DNA of 64,000 nucleotides, taken from the NCBI RefSeq assembly GCF_002903165.1, contig NZ_PPSK01000015.1, forward strand, positions 28,149 through 92,148. The letters run 5' to 3'. The DNA is from Halopseudomonas oceani. Its GTDB lineage: Bacteria; Pseudomonadota; Gammaproteobacteria; Pseudomonadales; Pseudomonadaceae. The notes under the pieces were generated by a model. The model searched no databases, had not been told where the DNA came from, and saw only the letters and a list, made by a program, of their open reading frames with translations. A program made the translations under genes and the position numbers. Positions 34,801 through 42,960 of the stretch are shown in pieces; the first letter of the stretch is position 1, and every line of letters starts with the position of its first letter.

Positions 34801-34977
34801 TGCGCGAGCGATCACACCTCGGGCGACCAGCGTCTTACCAAGGCCTACTTCATCAGCAACAAGGAAACGGCCCGTACTGTCATCAGCATGGAATAGGCGA
34901 TAGAAAGCATGCTCCACTGTGCGCCGCTGGAAAGTCTTCAGTGGGGCCAGAACACTGTCGATATCTGGTCGTTTCAT
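31831..34977 (-). CDS. SF2/SNF2-type helicase
   Basis: A 1048-aa helicase with Walker A VADEVGLGKTLVA near residue 45, Walker B VVDEFQRFK (a DEFQ box instead of DEAH) near residue 262, the LLSATPYK motif, and the C-terminal helicase motif VGQEGLDFHPWC...QREGRVHRYKG. Length and the DEVGLGKT form recall RapA/DISARM/Dpd-type helicases of defence loci. It overlaps the PLD gene upstream by 4 bases, forming a three-gene operon. It presumably translocates on DNA to support the PLD nuclease. Confidence 0.85.
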   Translation of the reverse strand: MKRPDIDSVLAPLKTFQRRTVEHAFYRLFHADDSTGRFLVADEVGLGKTLVARGVIARAVDKLWQDVDRIDVIYICSNQSIARSNLPKLRITGDNQVSFSLASRLTMLATELAPREGQLGLAGSKLNFVSFTPGTSFDMGRSTGMRDERRLLFHLLDGVVMPRVGLMNLLQGAVQSRERWRQQLNDWPLPLEEGIAARFRERFRDSGRLQQDVIDAATGYFARYRESYPPDAGHLRRRLIGELRQLLAEVCVEALEPDLIVVDEFQRFKTLLDPEQAESDPSAEIAQALFSAKSSEGVPARVLLLSATPYKLFTTDAEIEQEDHYKDFIATTAFLLGHDEKRGARLKSAITEFGRGLRLAARGETDQILPAKQELELCLREVMARTERVAATEEHDGMLVEPGNTVKLQPEDVRQYLSADAVFRAVGERDPMVYWKSAPYLANFMHRYNVDKRIQDTQQRFPEKLAKVITEHQDSMLSIDAVSKLEPVPDAHAKLRDLRERLIDSGLWKLLWMPPTVPYWPLAGAYEGQHGQSKALLFSAWNMVPDVVSGLLSYEAERRMLGPDFESYHEPDRRQSALLRLTETSGSRARHRLLLLLMPCLTLADKAHPLAAPVGVDRREWVRGQVAELLQTLPDPEDVAVDNRWEWAAPLLLDPDMREFLSDWPHDSAAPEYRPNPEYLPGYVDDLLSLDISTLGRRPDHLLETLTDVALGSPAVLAARMLDVPGLSPLVRRELAARTAYSFWRLFNRPASIRLIRQLDSTGSDSSDEDAYWHRVLRYCRDGNLQAVLDETWHLVFEQHGWAAGQEINSVCRDCVADVVEMVEPRPSRVLARCYRVKGKQVETEELHLRMMFALRFGHLQSEEGGLTQDAVRKAFNSPFRPFLLSSTSVGQEGLDFHPWCHRIVHWNLPGNPVDMEQREGRVHRYKGHAVRKNVAARFSSESLCNWRPGQNLWQEIFVRADREARAQGRSELVPYWVAPGEARIERHVPALPYTSEVEAFARLKRQLAAYRVVFGQPRQEELLDLLDSSQVSQGQLEAWSIDLMPRV

Positions 34978-36761
34978 TGAGCTTCCATGTCATTCAGTAC
35001 TGAATCAACTACTTGCCATACGACATAAAGATCATCGGGCACGATCTTTCGCCCCTCTTCCGACTGGCGCAAATCAGCAATCAGCCGTCTTACCGGGAGC
35101 AGCCGCTGCGGGTCCCTTGAGGCGGCGCGCAGCATGTCTTCCAGCAACGGCTCACCTCGGAGTCCCTGGCCTCCGGCAAAATTCCAAGTTTGCCCGGAAC
35201 TGTCCCCGATGAGCCCGGCAATCTCCTCTAGCCCGCCAAGTAAGGCCCGCAGGAACTGCATGAAACGCTCAGGGCTATCGATCAGGGTGCGTAACACATG
35301 ATGGATCCGCTCCTCCGGCATCCCTTCTACAGGCAGCTTGATGGCAAGATCGAGTCTCTCATCATGCCCATCCACGGCGATGCTGAAAGCGATAAATGCC
35401 GTCAGCCGGGCAATCGGTAGATACCAGCTGACACCGTCCTGCCACTCCTTAGCCTGATGCCCTTCAAGCGATAAGGGCCAAGCGGTTAGTGTGACGCCTT
35501 GAGGTAGGGCAATCCCACCCTGCACGGCCATTTGCCAATCGTCTTCTGCTGGTCGACAGCTGACACGCAACTCCGCGCCCAGCAATGCCTCTCGAGCCTG
35601 TTTGAGCTTGGTTGCGGCCTCTTGAGCTGATTCTTCCTCAGGCGCGTACTCAGCAGGCTGATAGTCTTCACACAGACTCTGAAAACCCGACTCCATAAAA
35701 AGATTGATGCCAATTCCTTTGCCCCCCGGACGTCCTTTAGGGCCTGAGGCCGACGCCATCAGCTCAACATTTCTCCCGGTAAAAGCGGCATCGGTCAGGT
35801 TGGCTGAGCCGATAAACCAGGTGGCTCGATGCCCCCACTCAAATACCATCAGCTTGGCATGCAGGCCAGATGGCCGTAGCCGAGATTCATCCTCTGCTTC
35901 TACATCGGCCGTCGGACTCAGCACTTGTACGACGCTCCAATCGTTGGCCAAGTCCGTTTCAAGTTGCGAGAGCTGGTCTGCACGACTAACCAACAGCGAC
36001 TCATTCGATGCCAGCCTGGCGATTTTTTGCAGTGCCTTGTCAGATAGAAAGGGAGCTATGGCCAGTATGCGGGTTGCCTGCTCGACTGGACTCCAGTGCG
36101 CCCTCTGCTTACCAAGACCCAACACATAAAACCCAAGACCGCTATCGAATCCCTCCGGCGCCGGAAACGCGGTCCGCTGCACTTCATCCGCCAGGTGCTG
36201 AATGTCTGCAATGACAGCGTCTTCCAGTGTTTCATCTCCTAGCCCTGGCAATCGACGCAGCAAGTCAGACAGCGGCTTGCTTGCTGCAATTGTTTTTTTC
36301 CCAGGAGTCGCCTCCGACGTCAGGGCAATATCCCAAGACCTATCAAAGGTTAAATTGCGAGAAGCTACAGATACACGAATCAGCGGTGGTTCATTATCAT
36401 GAACAAAACGGGCCACCCAAACCTTGGGATGGAATACCCCACCGTTAGGCGCTTTTACCGGATGGACGCTGGATTCCAACGCCCCATATAGAGCCCGGCC
36501 GTTGGCGGGTACGGCAATGCCGGCCTCGTCGACAAAAATCTGTATACGCTCACCTGCCTCGCGAATCGCCTCGAGCAGCATCAGCGGATCCAGCAAGAGC
36601 TGCTCTACTCCAGCATCTGTCTGAGCCAATACTGCCAGCGGCAGAGCCAACAGAACCTCCAGATCCAAGCTGTATGTCGTCAGTACAGTGCGATCAATTC
36701 GGTAACCTGGTGGAGGCTTGAGCAAATCCATCGCCACAGCACGGGAATCGGGAGACAACAT
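34974..36761 (-). CDS. Phospholipase D-family nuclease-like protein
   Basis: A 595-aa protein with two PLD-like half motifs: GVFHPKVWVARF (HxK, about residue 110) with SRNLTFDRSWD after it, and GLHAKLMVFEWG ... FIGSANLTDAAF (HxK...GSxN, about residues 305-330). PLD proteins in defence loci (for example DrmC of DISARM) are thought to cut DNA. The C-terminal 250 residues are unassigned. It lies between the helicase and DUF6361 genes with overlaps on both sides. Start ATG at 36761 overlaps the DUF6361 stop (TGATG). Confidence 0.82.
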   Translation of the reverse strand: MLSPDSRAVAMDLLKPPPGYRIDRTVLTTYSLDLEVLLALPLAVLAQTDAGVEQLLLDPLMLLEAIREAGERIQIFVDEAGIAVPANGRALYGALESSVHPVKAPNGGVFHPKVWVARFVHDNEPPLIRVSVASRNLTFDRSWDIALTSEATPGKKTIAASKPLSDLLRRLPGLGDETLEDAVIADIQHLADEVQRTAFPAPEGFDSGLGFYVLGLGKQRAHWSPVEQATRILAIAPFLSDKALQKIARLASNESLLVSRADQLSQLETDLANDWSVVQVLSPTADVEAEDESRLRPSGLHAKLMVFEWGHRATWFIGSANLTDAAFTGRNVELMASASGPKGRPGGKGIGINLFMESGFQSLCEDYQPAEYAPEEESAQEAATKLKQAREALLGAELRVSCRPAEDDWQMAVQGGIALPQGVTLTAWPLSLEGHQAKEWQDGVSWYLPIARLTAFIAFSIAVDGHDERLDLAIKLPVEGMPEERIHHVLRTLIDSPERFMQFLRALLGGLEEIAGLIGDSSGQTWNFAGGQGLRGEPLLEDMLRAASRDPQRLLPVRRLIADLRQSEEGRKIVPDDLYVVWQVVDSVLNDMEAQ

Positions 36762-37984
36762 CAGTGCGACAGCCCCTCATGTAGATCCATCAACATCCGG
36801 CGCACCTGACTCCAGCGAAACTCCATACGACCAACACCTACACGGCCACTCCAATCTGCCAACCGGCCGGCATTTGCAAGTCGCGCCCGCTTGGGACCTT
36901 TAAGCTGCCACTCTCGCATTTCAATCAGGGACCGTAATCCCTGATCATTAAGCGCTCGTTCAACATCTCCATGACTGACACACTGCAACCAACGCTCTAC
37001 AAAACGGCGTTGAGGCTCCGGACTACGCGCCTGCTGACGCACCACGAAAGCCCACAAGACCTCTGGCTGGAAGGTCTGCAGGTCTGCCTTGGCCAGAACC
37101 AGCCATTCGGAAAACTCCTGACGGTAGTAGTCAGCTGCTGCCATATCAGCTTCCGACTGATTGGTCTTACCACGCTTCTCCGCCAACATCAGGTTGTAAA
37201 GGAGCGGCGCACCTTCAATAACCAATGAAAACTGGCGAGCCAACTCGAGTGTGGAAGCTATCTGGGAGGGAGCGTCAGGTGGCAGGTGAACGTCCCAAAG
37301 CTTATGAGCCTGCTCGGCAAGATTATGATCAGCCAGCCAACCCAGCAAAGAGCCATTACAGTTGGCACGGATCTGAGCCTGAACGAACTCTGACTCTTCA
37401 CGACTAAGAGAAAAGTCTGCTCCTACAGGGAATCCAGCCGGTGCTGGCGGCAACCTCGGGTGCCAAGTATGCCGACCAGTCAAGAGCAAACCAGGATCGT
37501 CTGCCGATATCTCAGGGCGTCGAACCTGGCGGCGCATCTCATCAAAATGGGTGTGATACCAGCTCAGGCTATGTCGGGGCTCGAAAATCTCCCAACGCGA
37601 CAGTGCGGCCCAATACACACTGCTTGGCAGACGAGCCAGGGATTCCCGCGCCTGGATGCCGATCACGCCATCATTGCCTTGATCCGCAAGATGGGAGATC
37701 AACTCCACCTCTTTAGAGCGCGCAGTTCTGGCGACATCCCCTCCACTCCCCGTTTGTTCGAGACGCTTGTAAATCCATGGGATAAACAGCACATAGCGCA
37801 AACGTGTATGCAGCACAGAAGTCCCTGGGAACAGTGCATCAGACAGGGCATCGCGGAGACTACCGAGGCCAAGTTCGTCAACAGTGCCCTGCTCCCTGAA
37901 CAGATCAAGGATTTGGCGAACCTTATCGCGATCCGCTGAAGTCAGGTCCAGCCAGGTTAAAGATGCAGCCAAATTGCACGCCAC
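36761..37984 (-). CDS. DUF6361-family protein
   Basis: A 407-aa protein recognised as DUF6361 from SLTWLDLTSADRDK, DLFREQGTVDELGLGSLRD and LFPGTSVLHTRLRYVLFIPWIY, then MRRQVRRPEISADD. The family is commonly annotated beside PLD proteins and helicases, but no biochemical role is known to me. It is the first gene of this operon; start may be the GTG at 37984 or the TTG shortly after. Together the three genes look like a stand-alone defence operon of DISARM-like logic but without a methyltransferase or DUF1998 protein. Confidence 0.75.
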   Translation of the reverse strand: MACNLAASLTWLDLTSADRDKVRQILDLFREQGTVDELGLGSLRDALSDALFPGTSVLHTRLRYVLFIPWIYKRLEQTGSGGDVARTARSKEVELISHLADQGNDGVIGIQARESLARLPSSVYWAALSRWEIFEPRHSLSWYHTHFDEMRRQVRRPEISADDPGLLLTGRHTWHPRLPPAPAGFPVGADFSLSREESEFVQAQIRANCNGSLLGWLADHNLAEQAHKLWDVHLPPDAPSQIASTLELARQFSLVIEGAPLLYNLMLAEKRGKTNQSEADMAAADYYRQEFSEWLVLAKADLQTFQPEVLWAFVVRQQARSPEPQRRFVERWLQCVSHGDVERALNDQGLRSLIEMREWQLKGPKRARLANAGRLADWSGRVGVGRMEFRWSQVRRMLMDLHEGLSH

Positions 37985-38138
37985 CCTTCAAAAATAGCTC
38001 CCAGTTTTAGAAGCAATACCATGCGGTTGATGACAGAGAGGATCCCCAGACTTGAGCAATCCTCCAGCCCGATTTGGCCTGCCGAGCAAGCCCAGATCAG
38101 TGGCTAGGGAGTCCACAAACCCTTGGGACAACGATCGA

Positions 38139-38279
38139 TCAGCGCGCGCATTTCTGCAGAGACCGATACTCATCCTCGCTGTCCTCCAGAAACCGAACTA
38201 TCACACCCGCAACGTCGTCAGAAGCGCGGAGACGAATGAGCTCTTGGGCGTAGTACTTTGCATGATAAGCATTAAACAC
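38139..38279 (-). pseudogene. Possible 46-codon fragment in the gap upstream of DUF6361
   Basis: The 430-bp gap between DUF6361 and the secreted protein gene holds one protein-like minus frame, GTG-started, reading FNAYHAKYYAQELIRLRASDD. This resembles the N-terminus of SNF2-type helicases of defence loci (a 'NPYHAKYYA.EL' pattern) and may be a leftover of another helicase. Nothing else coding is seen in the gap. Confidence 0.3.
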
Positions 38280-38416
38280 GGCTCAAGTTCCTTCTACAGC
38301 CTGTCGAGTAAGCGAATTTCGATTGGCAACCAGAATACACACCTGGTTTGTACATACACACTCCCCAACACTAACGGTTTTACCCTATGTTCGAGTGCGA
38401 CATACGGGCACAGCGC

Positions 38417-39076
38417 TCAGAAATCTTCTACGGGCATTCTTTGCATACTTTCGCGTGCACTTTCGCGAGAAAGTGTCGGCAGAGCAAACTTGACCAGTAG
38501 CGTTGACTCATACTCGTCCTCATATACAACCAGCTCAGCCAGCCGAGCTGTTTCGGGAGCAGCAAACGCAGCAGCACTAGCTGTGCTGAACCGACGCACG
38601 ACGTCACCGGATTGCTCGATAAACGTGTAAGTCAGCTGGCCCTGGCTAAGCCCCAGGGTTTCGTAATCGTTCAGTCGGCTCTGAAACTGTTGCGAGTTTC
38701 GACTCACTTGAAGGGCTTCAAGCAGGTCCAGCTGATCGTTGGCGCCACGCATCGAAATGAGAGTAAACCCACCTGCCAAGGCTCCCATGAGCTTGACGTA
38801 CAGGTCATAGTCAAACTCGGCAACAAGCATGACCTCCGCCAAGGAGCCTTCCGTCGGGCTCAGCACCGCACCGAAGGGGTGCCCCAGAAACTCGACATCA
38901 TCTATGCAAACAGCCTTGGCACCAAAATCTGCCGCACAGTCGTAGAAGCCTAGCTCTTGGCTAAATGAGGCCATCGGGGTTTTGTAAGCCCAATCTTTAA
39001 ACAGCTTGGGTTGCTCGGCAAAAGCCGCTTGAGAGGCCATCAATAGGCCGGAGAGTGCCGCAATGAGTATGCGCAT
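38417..39076 (-). CDS. Secreted protein of unknown function
   Basis: A 219-aa protein with a clear Sec signal peptide (MRILIAALSGLLMASQAAFA, cleavage after Ala20). Four Cys residues or fewer and a mixed alpha/beta content point to a periplasmic protein. I do not recognise the family. The ribosome-binding site (AAAAGGGAC) is intact, but an IS element was inserted 13 bp upstream of the start codon, cutting the gene from its former promoter. Expression now would depend on a promoter inside the element. Confidence 0.7.
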   Translation of the reverse strand: MRILIAALSGLLMASQAAFAEQPKLFKDWAYKTPMASFSQELGFYDCAADFGAKAVCIDDVEFLGHPFGAVLSPTEGSLAEVMLVAEFDYDLYVKLMGALAGGFTLISMRGANDQLDLLEALQVSRNSQQFQSRLNDYETLGLSQGQLTYTFIEQSGDVVRRFSTASAAAFAAPETARLAELVVYEDEYESTLLVKFALPTLSRESARESMQRMPVEDF

Positions 39077-39092
39077 ATAAAGTCCCTTTTAA

Positions 39093-40423
39093 CAGGCCGT
39101 TGAAAAAAGCCAGAGCCCGCGTGGCTCTGGCAAAATGGCGGCCATCCTCTTCTGCCGAAGCCAGCCCAAGCCGATGCGTGGACTCGACCTCAAACAAAAC
39201 GAGCTGTTCAGTTATACGACGCTGGAGCAGCGCATCCCGAACGATCACCCGCTGCGTCCCCTGCGAGGCCTGGTCGATACCGTTCTGGCTTCGATGGATC
39301 GGGACTTCGACGGGCTGCACTCCACCCTGGGACGGGCCTCGATTGCGCCGGAGCGGCTGCTGCGCGCCTCGTTGCTGCAGGTGATTTACACCATTCGCTC
39401 CGAGCGGCAGTTGGTCGAGCAGATTGATTTCAACCTGCTGTTCCGCTGGTTCGTCGGCTTGTCGATGGACGAGCGCATGTGGGATCACTCGACCTTCAGC
39501 CAGAACCGTGACCGCTTGTTCAACCAGGATGTAGCGCGGCTGTTCTTCCAGCGCATCAAGTCGCTGGCCGCATGGTCCGAGTACGCCAGCAACGAGCATT
39601 TCAGCGTCGATGGCACGCTGATCGACGCCTGGGCCTCGCACAAGTCCTTTATCAAGAAGGATGGCGGCGACCCACCGGAGGATGGCACGCGCAACCCCGA
39701 TGCCGACTTCAAGGGCGAGAAGCGCAGCAACGCGACCCACCAATCGACCAGCGATCCCGAGGCCCGGCTGGCGCGCAAGAGCAATGGCGATGCCAGTCGT
39801 CTGGCGCACATGGCCCACACGATGATGGAGCACCGTAACGGTCTGATCGTGGATGTGGAATGCACCGAGTTCAATGGACGTGCCGAGGTAGAGGCGGCGC
39901 TGGAGATGCTGGAGCGCACGGCCAAGCCGGGCAGCACGGTAGGTGCAGATAAGAATTACGACCAGAAGCGTTTCGTGCAGAGGGCGCGCGAGCTGAAAGT
40001 GACACCGCATGTGGCGCAGAAGCGCAAGGGCAGCGCCATCGATGGGCGCACCACGCGGCATCCGGGGTATGCCGCCAGCCAGAAGATCCGCAAGCGGATC
40101 GAAGAAGGTTTTGGCTGGCTGAAGACGGTTGGCGGCCTGCGCAAGACCAAGCTGATCGGTCGCGCCAAGCTGAGTGCTCAGTTATTGCTGGGTTTCTCGG
40201 TCTACAACCTGATCCGACTGGGTAGCCTGTCGGGTTGGTGGCGAGGATCGCATGTATAGGGCGAGTTACGCCCAAAAAACGCCGAAAGGCGTGAACGTGG
40301 TGCTGAAACCTGTCAAAAAGGCCTGAAGTCAGGCCTTGTGTGGACTCCGTTAGGCCAAAGCGCTTGAAAAAGCGCCAAACCGGACGGGTTGGGGCAGTTG
40401 AAGCCGAGTTTTTCAACGGCCTG
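39093..40423 (+). mobile_element. IS5/IS1182-type insertion sequence, complete
   Basis: A 1331-bp element with terminal inverted repeats beginning CAGGCCGTTGAAAAA, flanked on both sides by a TTAA target duplication (39089-39092 and 40424-40427). It carries one intact transposase gene. Perfect ends and duplication indicate recent insertion. Its left end lies directly upstream of the secreted protein gene. Confidence 0.92.
39174..40259 (+). CDS. IS5/IS1182-type transposase
   Basis: A 361-aa DDE transposase starting MRGLDLKQNELFSYTTLEQR; the longer frame from 39135 is unlikely. An N-terminal DUF772-type domain (IPNDHPLRPLRGLVD ... IDFNLLFRWFVGL) is followed by the catalytic part: HFSVDGTLIDAWAS (first Asp), VGADKNYD (second Asp) and RIEEGFGWLKTVGGLRK (Glu). 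All three acidic residues are in place, so it should be active. Confidence 0.92.
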   Translation: MRGLDLKQNELFSYTTLEQRIPNDHPLRPLRGLVDTVLASMDRDFDGLHSTLGRASIAPERLLRASLLQVIYTIRSERQLVEQIDFNLLFRWFVGLSMDERMWDHSTFSQNRDRLFNQDVARLFFQRIKSLAAWSEYASNEHFSVDGTLIDAWASHKSFIKKDGGDPPEDGTRNPDADFKGEKRSNATHQSTSDPEARLARKSNGDASRLAHMAHTMMEHRNGLIVDVECTEFNGRAEVEAALEMLERTAKPGSTVGADKNYDQKRFVQRARELKVTPHVAQKRKGSAIDGRTTRHPGYAASQKIRKRIEEGFGWLKTVGGLRKTKLIGRAKLSAQLLLGFSVYNLIRLGSLSGWWRGSHV

Positions 40424-40467
40424 TTAAGTTTCGATGCGTACGAGCAGCGCCGTAACCTGACGCCACT

Positions 40468-40575
40468 ATGACTGCTGCTAGCAAATTTGAGGAAGATCAC
40501 TTTATCTACTGCAAGGCCACGGGTAAAGCAGTTGACGCTGGCAGTAGCTGCATGCTCATCCCGTTTGTTAAATGA
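40468..40575 (+). CDS. 35-aa open frame, possible small protein or gene end
   Basis: A short frame, MTAASKFEEDHFIYC and then KATGKAVDAGSSCM, with two Cys. It has no ribosome-binding site, so it may be the tail of a gene lost to rearrangement at the repeat border. It ends precisely where the direct repeat begins. Confidence 0.3.
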   Translation: MTAASKFEEDHFIYCKATGKAVDAGSSCMLIPFVK

Positions 40576-41115
40576 GGTCATCCCTGACCGAGGATCCATC
40601 CCTGCCCACTCCCGCGGGCACAGTTGGATGATATGTCGCGTTAGCTGACAGACCAATAATGGTCATGCATACAGGTCAAGTTTTCAGGCGGATGCTCGAA
40701 CGTACCCTTCTCTCCATTGGCGCGCACTACTCGGTCCCTCACGTAGCCGGTTACTTGGTCGCGGCCTGCCGTGGGGCAGCGATTTTGCGGATGCCAGACC
40801 ATCGGCCACCGCTGAGAGGCCTTCGGCAACGCACTCGCCCTTGCATCAATCCGAATCAACATGCCATCTTGATTGACACGTCTTCACAAACGACGCTTAT
40901 GTGTCAGCTTTTCAAGCAGGTAAGGACACCATGAAACGCAGCAACACTCCCGAATCCGTCCGCTGGGATCTTGCCCTTCGCTACCGCCTAATCGAAACGG
41001 TTGCCTGGTGGGAAGGTCGGTTGACCACTCAGCACCTGATGCAGAGTTTTGGTATCAGCCGTCAGCAGGCCTCCAAGGACATCAACACCTACATCACCGA
41101 GCATGCGCCGAAGAA
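40575..41115 (+). repeat. Direct repeat, copy 2
   Basis: Same-orientation partner of 31261-31800. It contains the full control region and the start of the intact WYL regulator gene. Recombination between the copies would remove 9.3 kb and place the intact regulator next to the BREX operon. Confidence 0.85.
40873..40906 (+). promoter_or_regulatory. brxR promoter/operator, copy 2
   Basis: TTGACA at 40873 serves as -35, with GCTTAT about 16 bases on as a weak -10. Inverted half-sites TGACAC (40874) and GTGTCA (40901) flank it, suggesting autoregulation by the WYL protein. An upstream TGTC...GACA pair in GATATGTCGCGTTAGCTGACAG near 40631-40652 is a second candidate site conserved in both repeat copies. 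Confidence 0.5.
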
Positions 41116-41806
41116 TCTGGAATATGACAAGCACCTGAAGGGTTATGTACCGAGTAAGCGGTTCCAGCCGCGCTTTATCGACGACAGCGCCAGCGCTTAC
41201 CTGCACCTGCTGAACCAGAGCCACGACCGCGCGCCGCATATCGAGGGGCTGGCATTGGCCTATGCCCATACCGAGGTGCTGGATGTGCCGGACAGGTCGG
41301 TGCGTCCTGAGGTGCTGCGGCCGCTGCTGAAGGCCTGTCGCGAAGGTCAGCGACTTGAATGTGAGTATGTGTCGTTTACCACGCCCGATGGCGAGACGCG
41401 ATTGATCGCACCGCATACGCTGGTATTTACCGGTATGCGCTGGCATGTGCGTGCCTACTGCGAGAAGAACGGCGACTACCGCGACTTTGTGCTCAGCCGA
41501 TTCCGTGGTGTGCCTGAGTTGATGGATGACCTGTCGGACAATACGCGCGAGGCGGATACAGGCTGGAATACCCGAGTCGCCGTCATCATTGAGCCAGACT
41601 CACGTTTGAAGGCTGAACAGCGGGCCATCGTGGAGGCGGATTACGGCATGATCGGCGGGCAGCTGGAGATCCAGACCCGCGGCGCATTGGTGCAGTACGT
41701 ATTACAGCGCTACCAGATCGACCCAACCAAAGTGCACGCCAAGCCCACAGCCCAGCAGATTGTGGTCGGTAACCTCGAGCAACTGCAGCCGTGGTTTTAC
41801 AAGTAA
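40931..41806 (+). CDS. brxR: BrxR/CapW-type WYL transcriptional regulator
   Basis: A 291-aa regulator: N-terminal winged HTH (LTTQHLMQSFGISRQQASKDINTY), a WYL domain with GMRWHVRAYCEKNGDYRDFVLSR, and the C-terminal WCX-type extension. This is the architecture of BrxR and CapW repressors, which control BREX and CBASS loci and sense a nucleic acid or nucleotide. The start at 40931 follows AAGGACACC. It is the intact partner of the dead copy beside brxA, so it is the likely repressor of the BREX operon acting from 9 kb away. Confidence 0.85.
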   Translation: MKRSNTPESVRWDLALRYRLIETVAWWEGRLTTQHLMQSFGISRQQASKDINTYITEHAPKNLEYDKHLKGYVPSKRFQPRFIDDSASAYLHLLNQSHDRAPHIEGLALAYAHTEVLDVPDRSVRPEVLRPLLKACREGQRLECEYVSFTTPDGETRLIAPHTLVFTGMRWHVRAYCEKNGDYRDFVLSRFRGVPELMDDLSDNTREADTGWNTRVAVIIEPDSRLKAEQRAIVEADYGMIGGQLEIQTRGALVQYVLQRYQIDPTKVHAKPTAQQIVVGNLEQLQPWFYK

Positions 41807-41820
41807 CCCAAGGATCCCCG

Positions 41821-42402
41821 ATGGCAACCAAACCCACGCTGTACACATTGTTTATCCAACTGGAGCCGCTGCAAATCGAACCGCCCGTATGGCGTCTAAT
41901 CCGGGTAAACAGCGACTGCACGCTACGCAAGCTCCATCACTTTATCCAGGCGGCGTTCGGCTGGCACAGCTGCCACCTGCATGAGTTTCAGGACGGACTC
42001 AATCACTATACGCCGCTGGATCCGGAGTCTACCGACCTGCAGGGCGATGCGCAGGATGACCGACGCATCAAGCTGACAAAAGCGTTCAAGCATGTGGATC
42101 GCGTGCGCTACACCTATGACTTTGGCGATAGCTGGCAACACGTGATTGCGCTGAAAGCACAGGAGCCGAGCGATGTATCCGGCACTTGGTGCGAGGTACT
42201 CGATGGTGCCGGTGCCTGTCCGCCAGAGGATGTGGGCGGCGTGCCAGGGTATCTGGACTTTCTGCAGGCGATTGCTCGGCCAGACAGTGACCAAGGCCAA
42301 GAGGCGCCGGCCTGGGCCGATGGTCACTTTGATCCGACGTTATTTGACTGCAGAGCCGCCAATGCAGCCGTCCAGCGTATCTGCAACAACCTTTGGGGTT
42401 AA
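41821..42402 (+). CDS. Plasmid pRiA4b ORF-3 family protein
   Basis: A 193-aa protein starting MATKPTLYTLFIQLEP behind AAGGA. It carries the family hallmarks: PPVWRLIRVNSDCTLRKLHHFIQAAFGW, HLHEF, and YTYDFGDSWQHVI, then CPPEDVGGVPGY. The family (PF07929) has a DNA-binding-like alpha/beta fold, is frequent on mobile elements and has no settled function. It follows the WYL gene by 14 bp and is likely co-transcribed with it. Confidence 0.9.
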   Translation: MATKPTLYTLFIQLEPLQIEPPVWRLIRVNSDCTLRKLHHFIQAAFGWHSCHLHEFQDGLNHYTPLDPESTDLQGDAQDDRRIKLTKAFKHVDRVRYTYDFGDSWQHVIALKAQEPSDVSGTWCEVLDGAGACPPEDVGGVPGYLDFLQAIARPDSDQGQEAPAWADGHFDPTLFDCRAANAAVQRICNNLWG

Positions 42403-42420
42403 GTCTGAAGAAGCTGCTGG

Positions 42421-42960
42421 TTACTCCTCCGGCAGCGTCTTGTAGACCGTCATGAAGAAACGCCCCGGCTGGCCGTCAACCATCTCGACGTAGCCTTCGC
42501 GCCGCTCCTTGCACCAGCCTGCATCCCAATCAGCCGCAAACCGTCTGAACTCGAGCTCCTCTTCGCACTGCGCGAGAAATTCACACCAGGCAGTGTTGAG
42601 GTGTCCGAATGGCAGATCGGGCACCGCACCAAGCGGATCTGAAACCCGCTCTCGGGCTTCGATTTCGGCCACGGTGAGTGACTCGAGCAGATGATCCCCG
42701 GTTACAGCGAACTCAGGTATGGGCGCTGCTGCTTCAAACGGCCGCTCCAGCAGAGGAAGCAGAAGCAGCACCGGCCAAATCAGACTACTGATCAGAATCA
42801 GAGGCAACCAGCGCCGCTTGGATGGCTGCCAGTCCGGGTCAAGGGCCTGCGCTGCCATCTCGGTTCTTGGTGGGGCCTTAGCGTAGGCTCGCGCGCCATT
42901 GATACTGAAGCCGATGCCGACCAGCAGGCCAATGCCAAGATACAGGTAAAGATAGATCAC
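42421..42960 (-). CDS. Membrane protein of unknown function
   Basis: A 179-aa protein with two membrane helices (about residues 3-22 and 51-70) followed by a soluble C-terminal domain with a few Cys (WCEFLAQCEEELEF, WCKERREGYVEMVDG). Its start overlaps the stop of the next gene (ATGA), so the two are coupled. Such small pairs are common as orphan immunity-type genes in polymorphic toxin regions, but this is a guess. Confidence 0.65.
   Translation of the reverse strand: MIYLYLYLGIGLLVGIGFSINGARAYAKAPPRTEMAAQALDPDWQPSKRRWLPLILISSLIWPVLLLLPLLERPFEAAAPIPEFAVTGDHLLESLTVAEIEARERVSDPLGAVPDLPFGHLNTAWCEFLAQCEEELEFRRFAADWDAGWCKERREGYVEMVDGQPGRFFMTVYKTLPEE

Noticed and set aside
31831..37984. DISARM or Dpd system
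   Set aside because: Only a helicase and a PLD protein are shared with those systems. DUF1998, methyltransferases, TGT-like and preQ0 genes are absent.
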